Assembly (NCBI GenBank): GCA_016201105.1
Contig: JACQDN010000004.1
Span: 1-64,000 of the forward strand
Source: Pseudomonadota bacterium
GTDB taxonomy: Bacteria > Pseudomonadota > Alphaproteobacteria > Micropepsales > Micropepsaceae
Reading direction: 5' to 3'
Length of the DNA: 64,000 nucleotides
Shown: positions 1 through 8,148 of the stretch, piece by piece
Numbering within the stretch: the first letter of the stretch is position 1
How the letters are laid out: the number at the start of each line of letters is the position of its first letter
Notes under the pieces: generated by a model
What the model was told of the DNA's origin: nothing
What the model saw: only the letters and a program-made list of their open reading frames with translations
The model's database searches: none
Program-made: the position numbers and the translations under genes

Positions 1-32
1 AGCCGATTTGTATCCAGTTTACCTGTCCACAA

Positions 33-142
33 TCGTCATGGCCGGCCCCGGTGCCGACCACCCATGATCACCGTGCCAATCATTTTTACGCGAAATTCGA
101 CATCGTGATCTTGGGTGGCCGGGACAAGCCCGGCCATGACGG
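33..142. repeat. Intergenic palindromic repeat, family E copy 1
   Basis: The left arm (CGTCATGGCCGG) and right arm (CCGGCCATGACGG) are complementary and enclose a less symmetric middle. The same arm layout, CGTCAT(T/C)GCC(C) to GGGC(A/G)ATGACGG, recurs at 10879-10965 and 59228-59311. The element lies just downstream of the sulfatase stop, so it may form the 3' end of that transcript. Confidence 0.7.
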
Positions 143-174
143 TGTGTTTGTGATTGCATAGAAACAAGACAGCT

Positions 175-1722
175 CTAGAGACCCAACCGTTGGAACTGCT
201 CTTCCGGCGCTTCGACTGATTTAAGCGCCGCCCGCAACGCTTCCGCCGCGTGACGTTCGCGCGCCGAGCCAGCGAGATTTTCGTTCTCCGATGGGTCGTT
301 GGTGAGATCGTAGAGATGATTGCCGGAGAAGCGCGCATAGGCCCAATAGGGAACAGCATCGCTTTCGTCCCACATCTGGCAGATCACCGGCACTTTGGAG
401 CCGGGCATTCTCGCGAGCATGGCGCGGTCGTCGGGCAGCGGCATTTCGCGGTCGCGGCTGAGGAAATGCGTCGGCATCGTCGACCAGCGGTTCGACCACA
501 TGGAGAGCGGCGCATTCTTCGCAGCCGGCGCGCGGGCGTACTTCATCGCGCGGTCGATATAATGCACCTCGCGTCCCCAGACGCCGGCGAGAATCCAATC
601 GCGGATGGATGAAGCCGTGCCATCGAGCAGCGGTAGCAACGATTTGCCGTGGGTGCGCTGGCGAATCTTGCCGGTGACGCCGAAGACATCCGCCAGCGTC
701 GCGAAAATATCGGCCGACGTGGTGAGCGCGTCGTTGCTGCCTGCCGAAATCCCGCCGCCGGCGATCATCAAAGGAATGCGGGCGATCGTTTCGTAAAGCG
801 GAACGGCCGGTTTGCCCCAGATATCCTTTTCGCCGAGATAGTGACCGTGATCGGTAGTGACGATCACCAGCGTATCGTCCCAAGCCTTCGCCGCATCGAG
901 CGCGTCCAGCACCCGGCCAAACCAATGATCGATCATCATCAACTTAGCGCCGTAGCGGGCGCGGATGTGCTTGCCTTCGCGCTCGCTGATGACGCCTTTG
1001 GCGACGGCACCCTGCATATAAGGCGGCCAAATCAGCGCCGGCCCGTCCCAATCAGGATCGGCGCGTTTTGCGTACTCATCCGGCGTATCGAACGGCTCGT
1101 GCGGATCGAATTCGTCGATGAAGAGAAAGAAGCGCTGGTGCGCATTCACGTTCTCGCCGATCCAGCGCGCCGCGGCCTGCATGGTGCGCGGGCCCGGGAA
1201 ATCCTCTTCGCCGCGGAAATAGCCGCGGCTGCGGTCATAGGGCAAGTCGCGTTTGGGGCCGAACATCGGGGCGCCGGTCCAGCTCGGATCGGCTTTGGTC
1301 TTCCAGGGATCGCCTTCATGGCCGCGCTGATAATCCCACGCCGTGAAATCGACGTGATAGTTCTCTCCGCCGGTTTCGAAGAGGTGGGGGTGATCGCTGA
1401 TCAGCTGCGAGACGACGCCCTCTTTGTGCAACTGGCAGGTAATTGCATCTTCCCACAGCTCGACCGAACCCCAGGGCCGCCACAGAAAATCCCACGCGCC
1501 GCACAGGATGTCGTGGCGCGCGGGGATGCAGGGTAGCGACGCCGCATAGTGACGTGTGAAGCGCATCGCGCGGGCCGCGAAACGGTCGAGATGGGGTGTG
1601 GCGAACTCGCGTCCGCCATAAGCGCCGATCATGTGACGATTGAGGCTATCGAGAAGAACGACAACAACGTTTCTTGGGACGTTTTTCGTCGACGGTTTGG
1701 CCGCGCCCGGCGTTTCACGCAT
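175..1722 (-). CDS. Sulfatase family protein (Cys-type)
   Basis: A 515-residue sulfatase that would hydrolyse a sulfate (or related) ester of unknown substrate. The signature CIPAR (C-x-P-x-R) lies at about residues 65-69. Its Cys is the residue converted to formylglycine in this family. Further marks are the N-terminal metal-site stretch VVVVLLDSLNRH, FIDEFDPHEPF, and TTDHGHYLGEKDIWGKP near the second metal/sulfate site. No signal peptide is evident, so it is probably cytoplasmic. I chose the ATG at 1722 because it overlaps the stop of the upstream acetyltransferase by only 8 bases. An ATG at 1782 would add 20 poorly conserved-looking residues. Neither start has a clear ribosome site, so coupling to the upstream gene is likely. 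Confidence 0.85.
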   Translation of the reverse strand: MRETPGAAKPSTKNVPRNVVVVLLDSLNRHMIGAYGGREFATPHLDRFAARAMRFTRHYAASLPCIPARHDILCGAWDFLWRPWGSVELWEDAITCQLHKEGVVSQLISDHPHLFETGGENYHVDFTAWDYQRGHEGDPWKTKADPSWTGAPMFGPKRDLPYDRSRGYFRGEEDFPGPRTMQAAARWIGENVNAHQRFFLFIDEFDPHEPFDTPDEYAKRADPDWDGPALIWPPYMQGAVAKGVISEREGKHIRARYGAKLMMIDHWFGRVLDALDAAKAWDDTLVIVTTDHGHYLGEKDIWGKPAVPLYETIARIPLMIAGGGISAGSNDALTTSADIFATLADVFGVTGKIRQRTHGKSLLPLLDGTASSIRDWILAGVWGREVHYIDRAMKYARAPAAKNAPLSMWSNRWSTMPTHFLSRDREMPLPDDRAMLARMPGSKVPVICQMWDESDAVPYWAYARFSGNHLYDLTNDPSENENLAGSARERHAAEALRAALKSVEAPEEQFQRLGL

Positions 1723-2257
1723 GGTGCTGGCGTTCGGCGAGCGCAAGCTTGCGCCAGCCAAAGGCCGTTTCGGGGACGGCATCGCCCATCATCCGCGCCA
1801 TGCGCTCGGCGATGAGTTTTCCGCCCATCGCTTCATAGAAGAACCGCGCATTGTTCTTGGCGTGCGCCCAGATGATGCAGGAGGAATAGCCTTTCGCTTC
1901 CAGATTTGTGAAAGCGGCCTCAAGCAGCGCGCGCCCGATGCCAAATCCGAAATAGGGCGGATCGACATAGAGCGTATAGACTTCGCCGTCGAAGCCCAGA
2001 TCGCTGTCGCGCGACGGACCAAAGCTTGTCATGCCGACGAGCCTGCGTCCGGATTGCGCCACGAGGATGCGTTCGCGCGATTTGGCGCGCAAAGCCGCTT
2101 GCCAGCGCGCCGTCTGCCCGCGCGGCGTCATCGCGCACAACAGCTGCTTGGGCAGAATGGCGGCGTAGGTGTCGTGCCAGGACTCTATATAGACCCGCGC
2201 GATCTGTGCCGCGTCGGCCAGAACCGCTTGCCGGATGGTGATTGCCGGTTCGTCCAT
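1715..2257 (-). CDS. GNAT family N-acetyltransferase
   Basis: A 180-residue acetyl-CoA-dependent acyltransferase. It shows the GNAT fold marks: an N-terminal ITIRQAVLADAAQIARVY segment, then motif A around residues 95-113 (LYVDPPYFGFGIGRALLEA, with the acetyl-CoA pyrophosphate loop), and a C-terminal FYEAMGGK segment typical of motif B. The substrate cannot be told. The ATG at 2257 begins the recognisable fold; reading further upstream runs into a repeat. It is the first gene of a two-gene unit with the sulfatase and overlaps it by 8 bases. Confidence 0.85.
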   Translation of the reverse strand: MDEPAITIRQAVLADAAQIARVYIESWHDTYAAILPKQLLCAMTPRGQTARWQAALRAKSRERILVAQSGRRLVGMTSFGPSRDSDLGFDGEVYTLYVDPPYFGFGIGRALLEAAFTNLEAKGYSSCIIWAHAKNNARFFYEAMGGKLIAERMARMMGDAVPETAFGWRKLALAERQHHA

Positions 2258-2381
2258 GCGCCAAGCTTGTGCGCAATCGCGCGCGTTCGGCAAGAAAAAT
2301 CTGCGTCGGCTAAGTGCGCCTGATGTAAAGCCAGCCGAGCCAGAGCAATCCCGCGCCGCCGATGACGAACGGCCCGGTTCG

Positions 2382-2506
2382 ACCCTCCCTCGGGAGGGTC
2401 GAAATTTGCGGAGCAAATTTCGGGGAGGACACGCGTCGCTTGCACATCCTCCCCGAAAAATTCACTCGCTCCGCTCATGGATTTTTCGACCCTCCCGAGG
2501 GAGGGT
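2382..2506. repeat. Intergenic palindromic repeat, family A copy 1
   Basis: The outer arms are ACCCTCCCTCGGGAGGGTCG and its complement at the right end, each itself a small hairpin. Inner arms (CGGGGAGGA against TCCTCCCCGA) flank a variable centre. Other copies lie at 13328, 30308, 46391 and 56122. It lies between the vWA gene (stop 2525) and the acetyltransferase (start 2257), both on the minus strand, and may act as terminator or mRNA-end structure for the former. Confidence 0.8.
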
Positions 2507-2524
2507 AGTCTTCGGTGCAATCGC

Positions 2525-4150
2525 TCAGTACAATCCCAAGGCCTGCTGTGTGGAGGCTCCGGCGACGCCGTCGGAATCGATCCCCTTGCTCTGCTGATAT
2601 TTCTTCACCGCTTCCGAAGTCGGCGCATCGTAAACGCCGGTGATCTTGCCCTTGTAGACGCCGGCAGTGGCGAGCGAGCGCTGCAGCTGCTCGACTTCCA
2701 TGCCCTTGTCGCCGGGCTGCAGCACGTAGCCGGTGCGCTTGCCGCTCTTGGCCTGATAGAGGCGCTGCTTGGTAGCCTTGAGATATTGCGCCTTCTGCTC
2801 GGGCGCCGCAGCGGCCACCGCCATCTGGTTTTCCTCGACGTCCAGCGCCTCGATCTTGCGGCTGATCCGCTCGTCCTTCAGCACGCCGTTCCTGGTCTTG
2901 AGGTCCTGGATCAGCGCCGCGTTGTTCTTGCGAGCATCGTCGGTCTTGCCCTTTTCATAGAGCTTGACGTTGTCGGCCATGCTGCGCTCGCTCTCCGCCA
3001 GCGCGGCTTCCACCGATACGTTGCGATTCAGCGACTTGTCCGACTGCGCCATGTCGCTCGTCACATTGGCCCTGATGGGCAGATCGAGCGTGCCGGAAGC
3101 GCCGCTTTCGGCATCGCGCCAGGCAACATCGAAGCGGCCAAGGTCAATCGGCCCCTCGGCTCTGGCATCGACTTCCAGCCGGAGCAGGACGCTGCGCGTC
3201 TCCCCGGCGTAGAAATCCGGCCAGTCGGCCGAGACATCGCGCCCGCCGGCGGAGGAGAACCCGATCAACTCGGCGCGCTCGACCGCGCCGCTGCCGTGGA
3301 AGGCGAGATGCACGTCACGGGCCCGGGTGGCAAAGGCCGATTTCAGCTCTTCTTCGAAGATGCGGGCCAGCTGCACGGGGCTTTCGACATAGTAGTATTT
3401 GCCACCGCCGCTTTCGGCGATCGCTTGCATCAAATCTTCGTCGTAGTCGCGGCCCAAGCCGATGCTGGAAACCCTGACACCGCTGTTTCGCGCGTCATTG
3501 GCCATGCGGGCGATGGCGCCGTGATCGGTGATGCCGGTGTTGGCCAAACCGTCGGAGAGAAGAATCACGTGGTCCAGCGTGTCGTGCGGCAGGCCGAGCT
3601 TTTCGTCGGCGGCCTTCGCCTCGTCTATGCCGCGTTCCAGACCGCCGGCGAGATTGGTCGAGCCGCGCGGCGCGAGCTCGTCGATCATCGCCTGCAGCTC
3701 GGAGGTGTCGCGCGCCCGGCTGGCCGGCCACATCGTGGTGATCTGGTCGTCGAATTCGACGACCGATATCGCGTCGCGATCGCCCAGGCTACGCACCGCC
3801 ATCTTGGCCGCCTGGCGCAGGTAATCGATCTTGCCCGCGTCCGCCATGGAACCCGAGCGGTCCAGCACCAAGGTCAGATTGAGCGGCGGGCGTTTGGATT
3901 GCGGAATGTCGAGTTCGGGCGCGGCGAAATGCACCAGCACATAAACCGTGCGCGTTTCGCCTCGGTAGATCTGCTCGCGCTCGATCTCGAACTTGCTGGA
4001 GAGCGCCGGTGCCGGCTTGGCACTCAAGGGGATGGCGGCGGCGAAAAAGCCCAGCGCGACCGCGCCGGCAACAAAAAAGGCGCCGAGTCGCGCCTTTGAA
4101 CCGTTCTTAACCGCCGCGACGGCGCCTCTTAACCCGCGCATCAACCCCAT
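2525..4150 (-). CDS. Secreted vWA-domain protein with C-terminal peptidoglycan-binding domain
   Basis: A 541-residue exported protein. It has a hydrophobic export or anchor segment at about residues 20-44, then a von Willebrand A domain with an intact MIDAS metal site (D97-R-S99-G-S101). A middle domain of the kind found in bacterial vWA proteins follows, then a helical, charged stretch around 400-470. The last 60 residues form a PG_binding_1 repeat (EVEQLQRSLATAGVYKGKI, then DGVAGASTQQAL). It probably binds the cell wall and presents a metal-dependent protein-binding module in the periplasm. The ATG at 4150 has a good AGAGGAG site 6 bases upstream. It is divergent from the prkA stress operon, across about 450 bases. 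Confidence 0.85.
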   Translation of the reverse strand: MGLMRGLRGAVAAVKNGSKARLGAFFVAGAVALGFFAAAIPLSAKPAPALSSKFEIEREQIYRGETRTVYVLVHFAAPELDIPQSKRPPLNLTLVLDRSGSMADAGKIDYLRQAAKMAVRSLGDRDAISVVEFDDQITTMWPASRARDTSELQAMIDELAPRGSTNLAGGLERGIDEAKAADEKLGLPHDTLDHVILLSDGLANTGITDHGAIARMANDARNSGVRVSSIGLGRDYDEDLMQAIAESGGGKYYYVESPVQLARIFEEELKSAFATRARDVHLAFHGSGAVERAELIGFSSAGGRDVSADWPDFYAGETRSVLLRLEVDARAEGPIDLGRFDVAWRDAESGASGTLDLPIRANVTSDMAQSDKSLNRNVSVEAALAESERSMADNVKLYEKGKTDDARKNNAALIQDLKTRNGVLKDERISRKIEALDVEENQMAVAAAAPEQKAQYLKATKQRLYQAKSGKRTGYVLQPGDKGMEVEQLQRSLATAGVYKGKITGVYDAPTSEAVKKYQQSKGIDSDGVAGASTQQALGLY

Positions 4151-4552
4151 AACCGACTCCTCTGTACGGAAAAATCCGGACTTGGAGCCTCGACCCCGAT
4201 TGCGACTTCCGTGCGCGGCATTCATGGCGCATTGCTGCAACAATCATGGCAATACTGTGGATGTGCAGGCGCGAACGGGAAACGGACGCTTTGGAATTTC
4301 CCTGAACGGAGTTACACTTAGCGCAAATCGACCGAGCTGAGGATCGTCGTGAGTTCGGACACGGCCGGCGAGAGATACAGGGAGACATCGGGGAAAGATG
4401 ACTCGTGCCGTATGCGGCGCGAATGCGAAGTCGTGCGTTTTGGTCTTGGAGATTCGGGAACGGAGCCGCTTGGTTAAGGATTGTTTCACGGGGTAGTGAG
4501 AGAATTTTCCCGTGCATCTGGGTTCACCAGTCTTGTCACGCCTGACGAGGGT

Positions 4553-4588
4553 CACGATGTCTTATCGTGGAGGGTGTGCAAGGCACAC
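4553..4588 (+). promoter_or_regulatory. Two leader hairpins before prkA
   Basis: CACGAT-GTCTT-ATCGTG (4553-4569, perfect 6-bp stem) is followed after 4 bases by GTGTGC-AAG-GCACAC (4574-4588, perfect 6-bp stem). The second hairpin ends just before the AGGAG ribosome site at 4590-4594. This suggests leader structure affecting translation or stability of the prkA message. The rest of the 4151-4600 gap shows no supported gene; no sigma-factor consensus was assigned with confidence. Confidence 0.5.
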
Positions 4589-4600
4589 GAGGAGTGAGTG

Positions 4601-6544
4601 ATGAGCACGCTTGACGTCTTCGACATCTTCAGCCGCGATTATTCGCGCGAACGTTTTGAGACGATGAGTTTGCGCGATTGGCTGCTCGCGGCTCGCGACG
4701 ACAAGATGCTTTACGCCAGCCCCTCCGAACGGATGGTAGCGGCGATCGGCGAAGCCGAATTCATCGACACCGCGCACGACGCGCGTCTGGGACGCATCTT
4801 CTTCAACCGCACCATCAAGATGTATCGCGCCTTCGAAGGCTTCTACGGCATGGAAGACACGATCGAGCGGATCGTGGGCTACTTCAAACATGCCGCCCAA
4901 GGCCTCGAAGAGCGCCGTCAGATTCTCTACCTGCTTGGTCCGGTCGGTGGCGGCAAATCTTCACTTGCCGAACGACTCAAGGAGTTGATGGAGAAGCATC
5001 CGATCTACGTGCTGAAGGCGGGTGACGCCATCAGCCCGGTTTTCGAATCTCCGCTCGGTCTTTTCCGCTCCGAAGAACTCGCCAATTTGCTGGCCGACAG
5101 ATACGGCATCGAGAAGCACCGCGTCGGCGGCGTGATGAGCCCGTGGGCGGTCAAGCGGCTGGACGAATTCGGCGGCGACATCTCCAAATTCGAAGTGGCG
5201 CGTCTTTATCCTTCCAAGCTGCGCCAGATCGCCATCGCCAAAACCGAACCGGGCGACGAGAACAACCAGGATATCTCCTCGCTGACCGGCAAGGTGGATA
5301 TCAGGAAGCTCGAGCATTTCAGCCAGAACGATCCAGACGCTTACTCGTTCTCTGGAGGCCTCTGCCGCGCCAATCAGGGCCTTCTGGAATTCGTGGAAAT
5401 GTTCAAGGCGCCGATCAAGGTGCTCCACCCGCTTTTGACCGCGACTCAGGAAGGTAACTACATCGGTACCGAAACGCTGGGGCCCATTCCCTTCAACGGC
5501 ACGATCCTGGCGCACTCCAACGAAGCCGAATGGACTGTGTTCAAAGCGAACAAAAACAACGAAGCCTTCCTCGACCGCATCAGCGTGGTGACCGTGCCGT
5601 ATTGTCTGCGCGTCACTGAAGAGACGCAGATCTACAAGAAGCTCCTGACCGCCAGCAATCTCGGCGCCGCGCCGACTTCGCCCGAGACGCTGGAGATGCT
5701 TGCCAAGTTCTGCGTCATGACGCGGCTCAAGGAACACGAGAATTCCAATCTCATCTCCAAGATGCGCGTCTATGACGGCGAGAAGCTGAAGGACACCGAT
5801 CCCAAAGCCAAGACGCTGCAGGAATACAAGGACGCGGCTGGCATCGACGAAGGCATGACGGGCATTTCCACCCGCTTTGCTTACAAGGCGTTGTCGGAAA
5901 CCTTCAACTACGACCACACCGAAGTCGCCGCCGACCCGGTGCATCTGATGTATGTGCTGGAACAGGCCATCAAGCGCGAGCAGATGCCCGACGACGTCGA
6001 GAAGAAATATCTCGAATTCATCAAGGCCGAACTGGCGCCGCGCTACGCCGAATTCATCGGCAAGGAAATCCAGAAGGCGTATCTGGAATCCTACGGCGAA
6101 TACGGCCAGAACCTGTTCGACCGCTACATCGCCTATGCCGACGCCTGGATCGAAGATCAGGACTTCAAGGACGCCGATACCGGCCAGCTGCTGAACCGCG
6201 AATCTCTCGACACCGAGCTTTCCAAGATCGAAAAGCCGGCGGGCATCGCCAATCCGAAGGACTTCCGCAACGAAGTGGTGAAGTTCGCGCTGCGCTATCG
6301 CGCCCAGCATGACGGCAAGAACCCCGCCTGGACGGCGTACGAGAAGATCCGCAGCGTCATCGAGAAACGGATGTTCACGCAGGTCGAGGATCTTTTGCCG
6401 GTCATCAGCTTCGAATCCAAGAAGGACTCCGACACCCAGACCAAGCACAACGAATTCATCAAGCGCATGCTGGCGCGCGGATATACGCCGCGCCAGGTGC
6501 GCCGCTTGGTCGAGTGGTATATGCGCGTCAACAAGGCGGGGTGA
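4601..6544 (+). CDS. prkA: PrkA family serine protein kinase
   Basis: A 647-residue protein, about the usual length of PrkA/YeaG. The N-terminal AAA-type module carries the Walker A motif GPVGGGKS at residues 113-120; the C-terminal PrkA domain follows. In Escherichia coli YeaG is a stress- and starvation-induced kinase acting with YeaH and YcgB/SpoVR, and the same three genes follow each other here. The start is ATG 4601 with AGGAG six bases upstream; a GTG at 4598 in frame is possible. It is the first gene of the module and is preceded by two hairpins. Confidence 0.95.
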   Translation: MSTLDVFDIFSRDYSRERFETMSLRDWLLAARDDKMLYASPSERMVAAIGEAEFIDTAHDARLGRIFFNRTIKMYRAFEGFYGMEDTIERIVGYFKHAAQGLEERRQILYLLGPVGGGKSSLAERLKELMEKHPIYVLKAGDAISPVFESPLGLFRSEELANLLADRYGIEKHRVGGVMSPWAVKRLDEFGGDISKFEVARLYPSKLRQIAIAKTEPGDENNQDISSLTGKVDIRKLEHFSQNDPDAYSFSGGLCRANQGLLEFVEMFKAPIKVLHPLLTATQEGNYIGTETLGPIPFNGTILAHSNEAEWTVFKANKNNEAFLDRISVVTVPYCLRVTEETQIYKKLLTASNLGAAPTSPETLEMLAKFCVMTRLKEHENSNLISKMRVYDGEKLKDTDPKAKTLQEYKDAAGIDEGMTGISTRFAYKALSETFNYDHTEVAADPVHLMYVLEQAIKREQMPDDVEKKYLEFIKAELAPRYAEFIGKEIQKAYLESYGEYGQNLFDRYIAYADAWIEDQDFKDADTGQLLNRESLDTELSKIEKPAGIANPKDFRNEVVKFALRYRAQHDGKNPAWTAYEKIRSVIEKRMFTQVEDLLPVISFESKKDSDTQTKHNEFIKRMLARGYTPRQVRRLVEWYMRVNKAG

Positions 6545-6548
6545 GTGT

Positions 6549-6641
6549 CCCTCGGGGCTCGCTTCGCTCGCACCTCGGGATGACGATACCGGAGCCCGTC
6601 ATGCTGAGGTGCGCTGCGAGAGCAGCGCCCCGAAGCACGCA
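6549..6641. repeat. Intergenic palindromic repeat, family F
   Basis: An imperfect palindrome: CTCGGGGCTCGCTTCGCTCG and CACCTCGGGATGACG on the left mirror CGTCATGCTGAGGTGCG and a right arm of similar composition. It fills the whole gap between prkA and yeaH, so it is transcribed as a large internal hairpin. It ends about 10 bases before the yeaH start. Confidence 0.65.
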
Positions 6642-6650
6642 AGGGTTATC

Positions 6651-7967
6651 ATGACCTACTTCATCGACCGGCGTCTCAATCCCAAAGGCAAGAGCCTTGC
6701 CAATCGGCAGCGCTTCCTGCGCCGGGCGCGCGCGCAAATCCGCGAAGCGGTGCAGAAGTCGCTCAAAGATTCCGCGGTCGCCGACCTCGGCAAAGAGCGC
6801 AAGATCAAGATTTCGGCCAAGGGCACGCGCGAGCCGCGCTTCCGCCTCGATCCCAAGACCGCCGGCGAGCAGGATTTCGTGCTGCCGGGCAACAAGGAGT
6901 TCGTGCCGGGCGACGAGATCAAGAAGCCCAAAAGCGGCGAAGACGGCCAGCGCGGCAAGCAGGCATCGGACTCAGGCGAAGGCGAGGACGATTTCGAATT
7001 CACCATGACGCAGGACGAGATCCTCGACATCTTCTTCGAGGACCTCGAATTGCCCAACCTTGTTCGCACCACCCTCAAGGAAACGCCCAGCAAGACGTGG
7101 AAGCGCGCCGGGCTCTCGACCGCCGGCTCGCCGAACCAGATCAATCTCGTGCGCACCATGCGCAACTCCTTCGGCCGCAGGCTGGCGCTGAAGCGGCCGA
7201 AGCTTTCCGAACTCGAGGCCCTTCAGGCGCTGCTGGACGAAGCCGAACAGGAGCGGCCCGAGACCGAAGAAACGCGCGCCAGAATTTCCGCACTGAAGGA
7301 ACAGATCGCCAAAGCCAACGCCAAGCGCAAATGGATCGCCTTCGTCGATCCCATCGACGTGCGCTTCAATTCCTTCACCGAACAGCCCGTGCCGACAAGC
7401 CAGGCGGTGATGTTCTGCCTGATGGATGTGTCGGGCTCGATGGGCGAGCGCGAAAAGGATCTCGCCAAGCGCTTCTACATGCTGCTGCACCTCTTCCTGA
7501 AGCGGCGCTATGAAAAAGTCGATGTGGTTTTCATCCGCCACACCCATGACGCGCAGGAAGTGGACGAGCACGAGTTCTTCTATTCGCGCCAATCGGGCGG
7601 CACCATCGTCTCCACCGCGCTCGACAAGATGCTGGAAATCCAGAAAGAGCGCTACGCGACGGCCGACTGGAACATCTACGCGGCGCAGGCCTCCGACGGC
7701 TACACCCAGTCGGGCGACGCGCGGCGCTGCGTGGAGATGCTGAACGGCGACCTCATGCCGCTCTGTCAGTACTACGCCTATATCGAAATCCTCGACGAGC
7801 GTGAGATGGAAGTCTTCGCCAACGAAGAGAGCGGCGCCGAGCTGTGGCGCGCCTATCGCACGGTCGCCGAGCTGTGGCCCAATTTTGCCACCAAGCGCAT
7901 CTCCAAGCCGGCGGATATTTTTCCCGTATTCCGCGAACTGTTTAAGAAAGCGGAGGCCAGCGCATGA
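6651..7967 (+). CDS. yeaH: YeaH/YhbH family protein (DUF444)
   Basis: A 438-residue protein. The N-terminus (MTYFIDRRLNPKGKS, then RQRFLRRARAQIREAV) is characteristic of the YeaH/YhbH family. The C-terminal half is a vWA-like domain with MIDAS motif D259-V-S261-G-S263. A strongly charged linker at 85-115 and a helical, probably coiled-coil stretch at 185-225 lie between. Its precise function is unknown; in E. coli it works with the YeaG kinase. The start at 6651 is the ATG beginning the family N-terminus, although the open frame extends upstream through the repeat. The ribosome site is weak (AAGGG at 6641-6645). Confidence 0.93.
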   Translation: MTYFIDRRLNPKGKSLANRQRFLRRARAQIREAVQKSLKDSAVADLGKERKIKISAKGTREPRFRLDPKTAGEQDFVLPGNKEFVPGDEIKKPKSGEDGQRGKQASDSGEGEDDFEFTMTQDEILDIFFEDLELPNLVRTTLKETPSKTWKRAGLSTAGSPNQINLVRTMRNSFGRRLALKRPKLSELEALQALLDEAEQERPETEETRARISALKEQIAKANAKRKWIAFVDPIDVRFNSFTEQPVPTSQAVMFCLMDVSGSMGEREKDLAKRFYMLLHLFLKRRYEKVDVVFIRHTHDAQEVDEHEFFYSRQSGGTIVSTALDKMLEIQKERYATADWNIYAAQASDGYTQSGDARRCVEMLNGDLMPLCQYYAYIEILDEREMEVFANEESGAELWRAYRTVAELWPNFATKRISKPADIFPVFRELFKKAEASA

Positions 7968-7983
7968 CGCTGCTCAGCACACT

Positions 7984-8137
7984 TTCACCTCCCCCTCGCG
8001 GGGAGGTCGAAAAATCCACAGCGCAGCGAAGGATTTTTCGGGTGGGGGGAGGTGCCGAACGCGTTCTACTCTTCAACGCTTCCCCCCACCCGAAATTTGC
8101 TTTGCAAATTTCGACCTCCCCGCAGGGGGGAGGTGAA
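7984..8137. repeat. Intergenic palindromic repeat, family B copy 1
   Basis: The outer arms are TTCACCTCCCC and GGGGAGGTGAAA. Inner paired motifs are GGTCGAAAAATCC with GGATTTTTCGGGTGGGG, and CCCCACCCGAAATTTGC with GCAAATTTCGACC. Copies lie at 50268 and 56571, and a lone outer hairpin at 20429. Here it fills the yeaH-spoVR gap. Its right edge abuts the AAGGAAG ribosome site of spoVR. Confidence 0.8.
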
Positions 8138-8148
8138 AGGAAGAACAA

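Noticed and set aside
2477..4099. Long plus-strand open frame (540 codons) opposite the vWA gene
   Set aside because: It is antisense to a gene with clear domains and its translation has no domain of its own; long antisense frames are usual in GC-rich DNA.
4457..4500. GGAAC-type general-stress (EcfG) promoter before prkA
   Set aside because: A GGAAC is present, but the spacing to a GTT-containing -10 is about 21 bases instead of 16-17.
4961..6448. Long minus-strand open frame (495 codons) opposite prkA
   Set aside because: Antisense to a well-recognised kinase gene; low-complexity translation.
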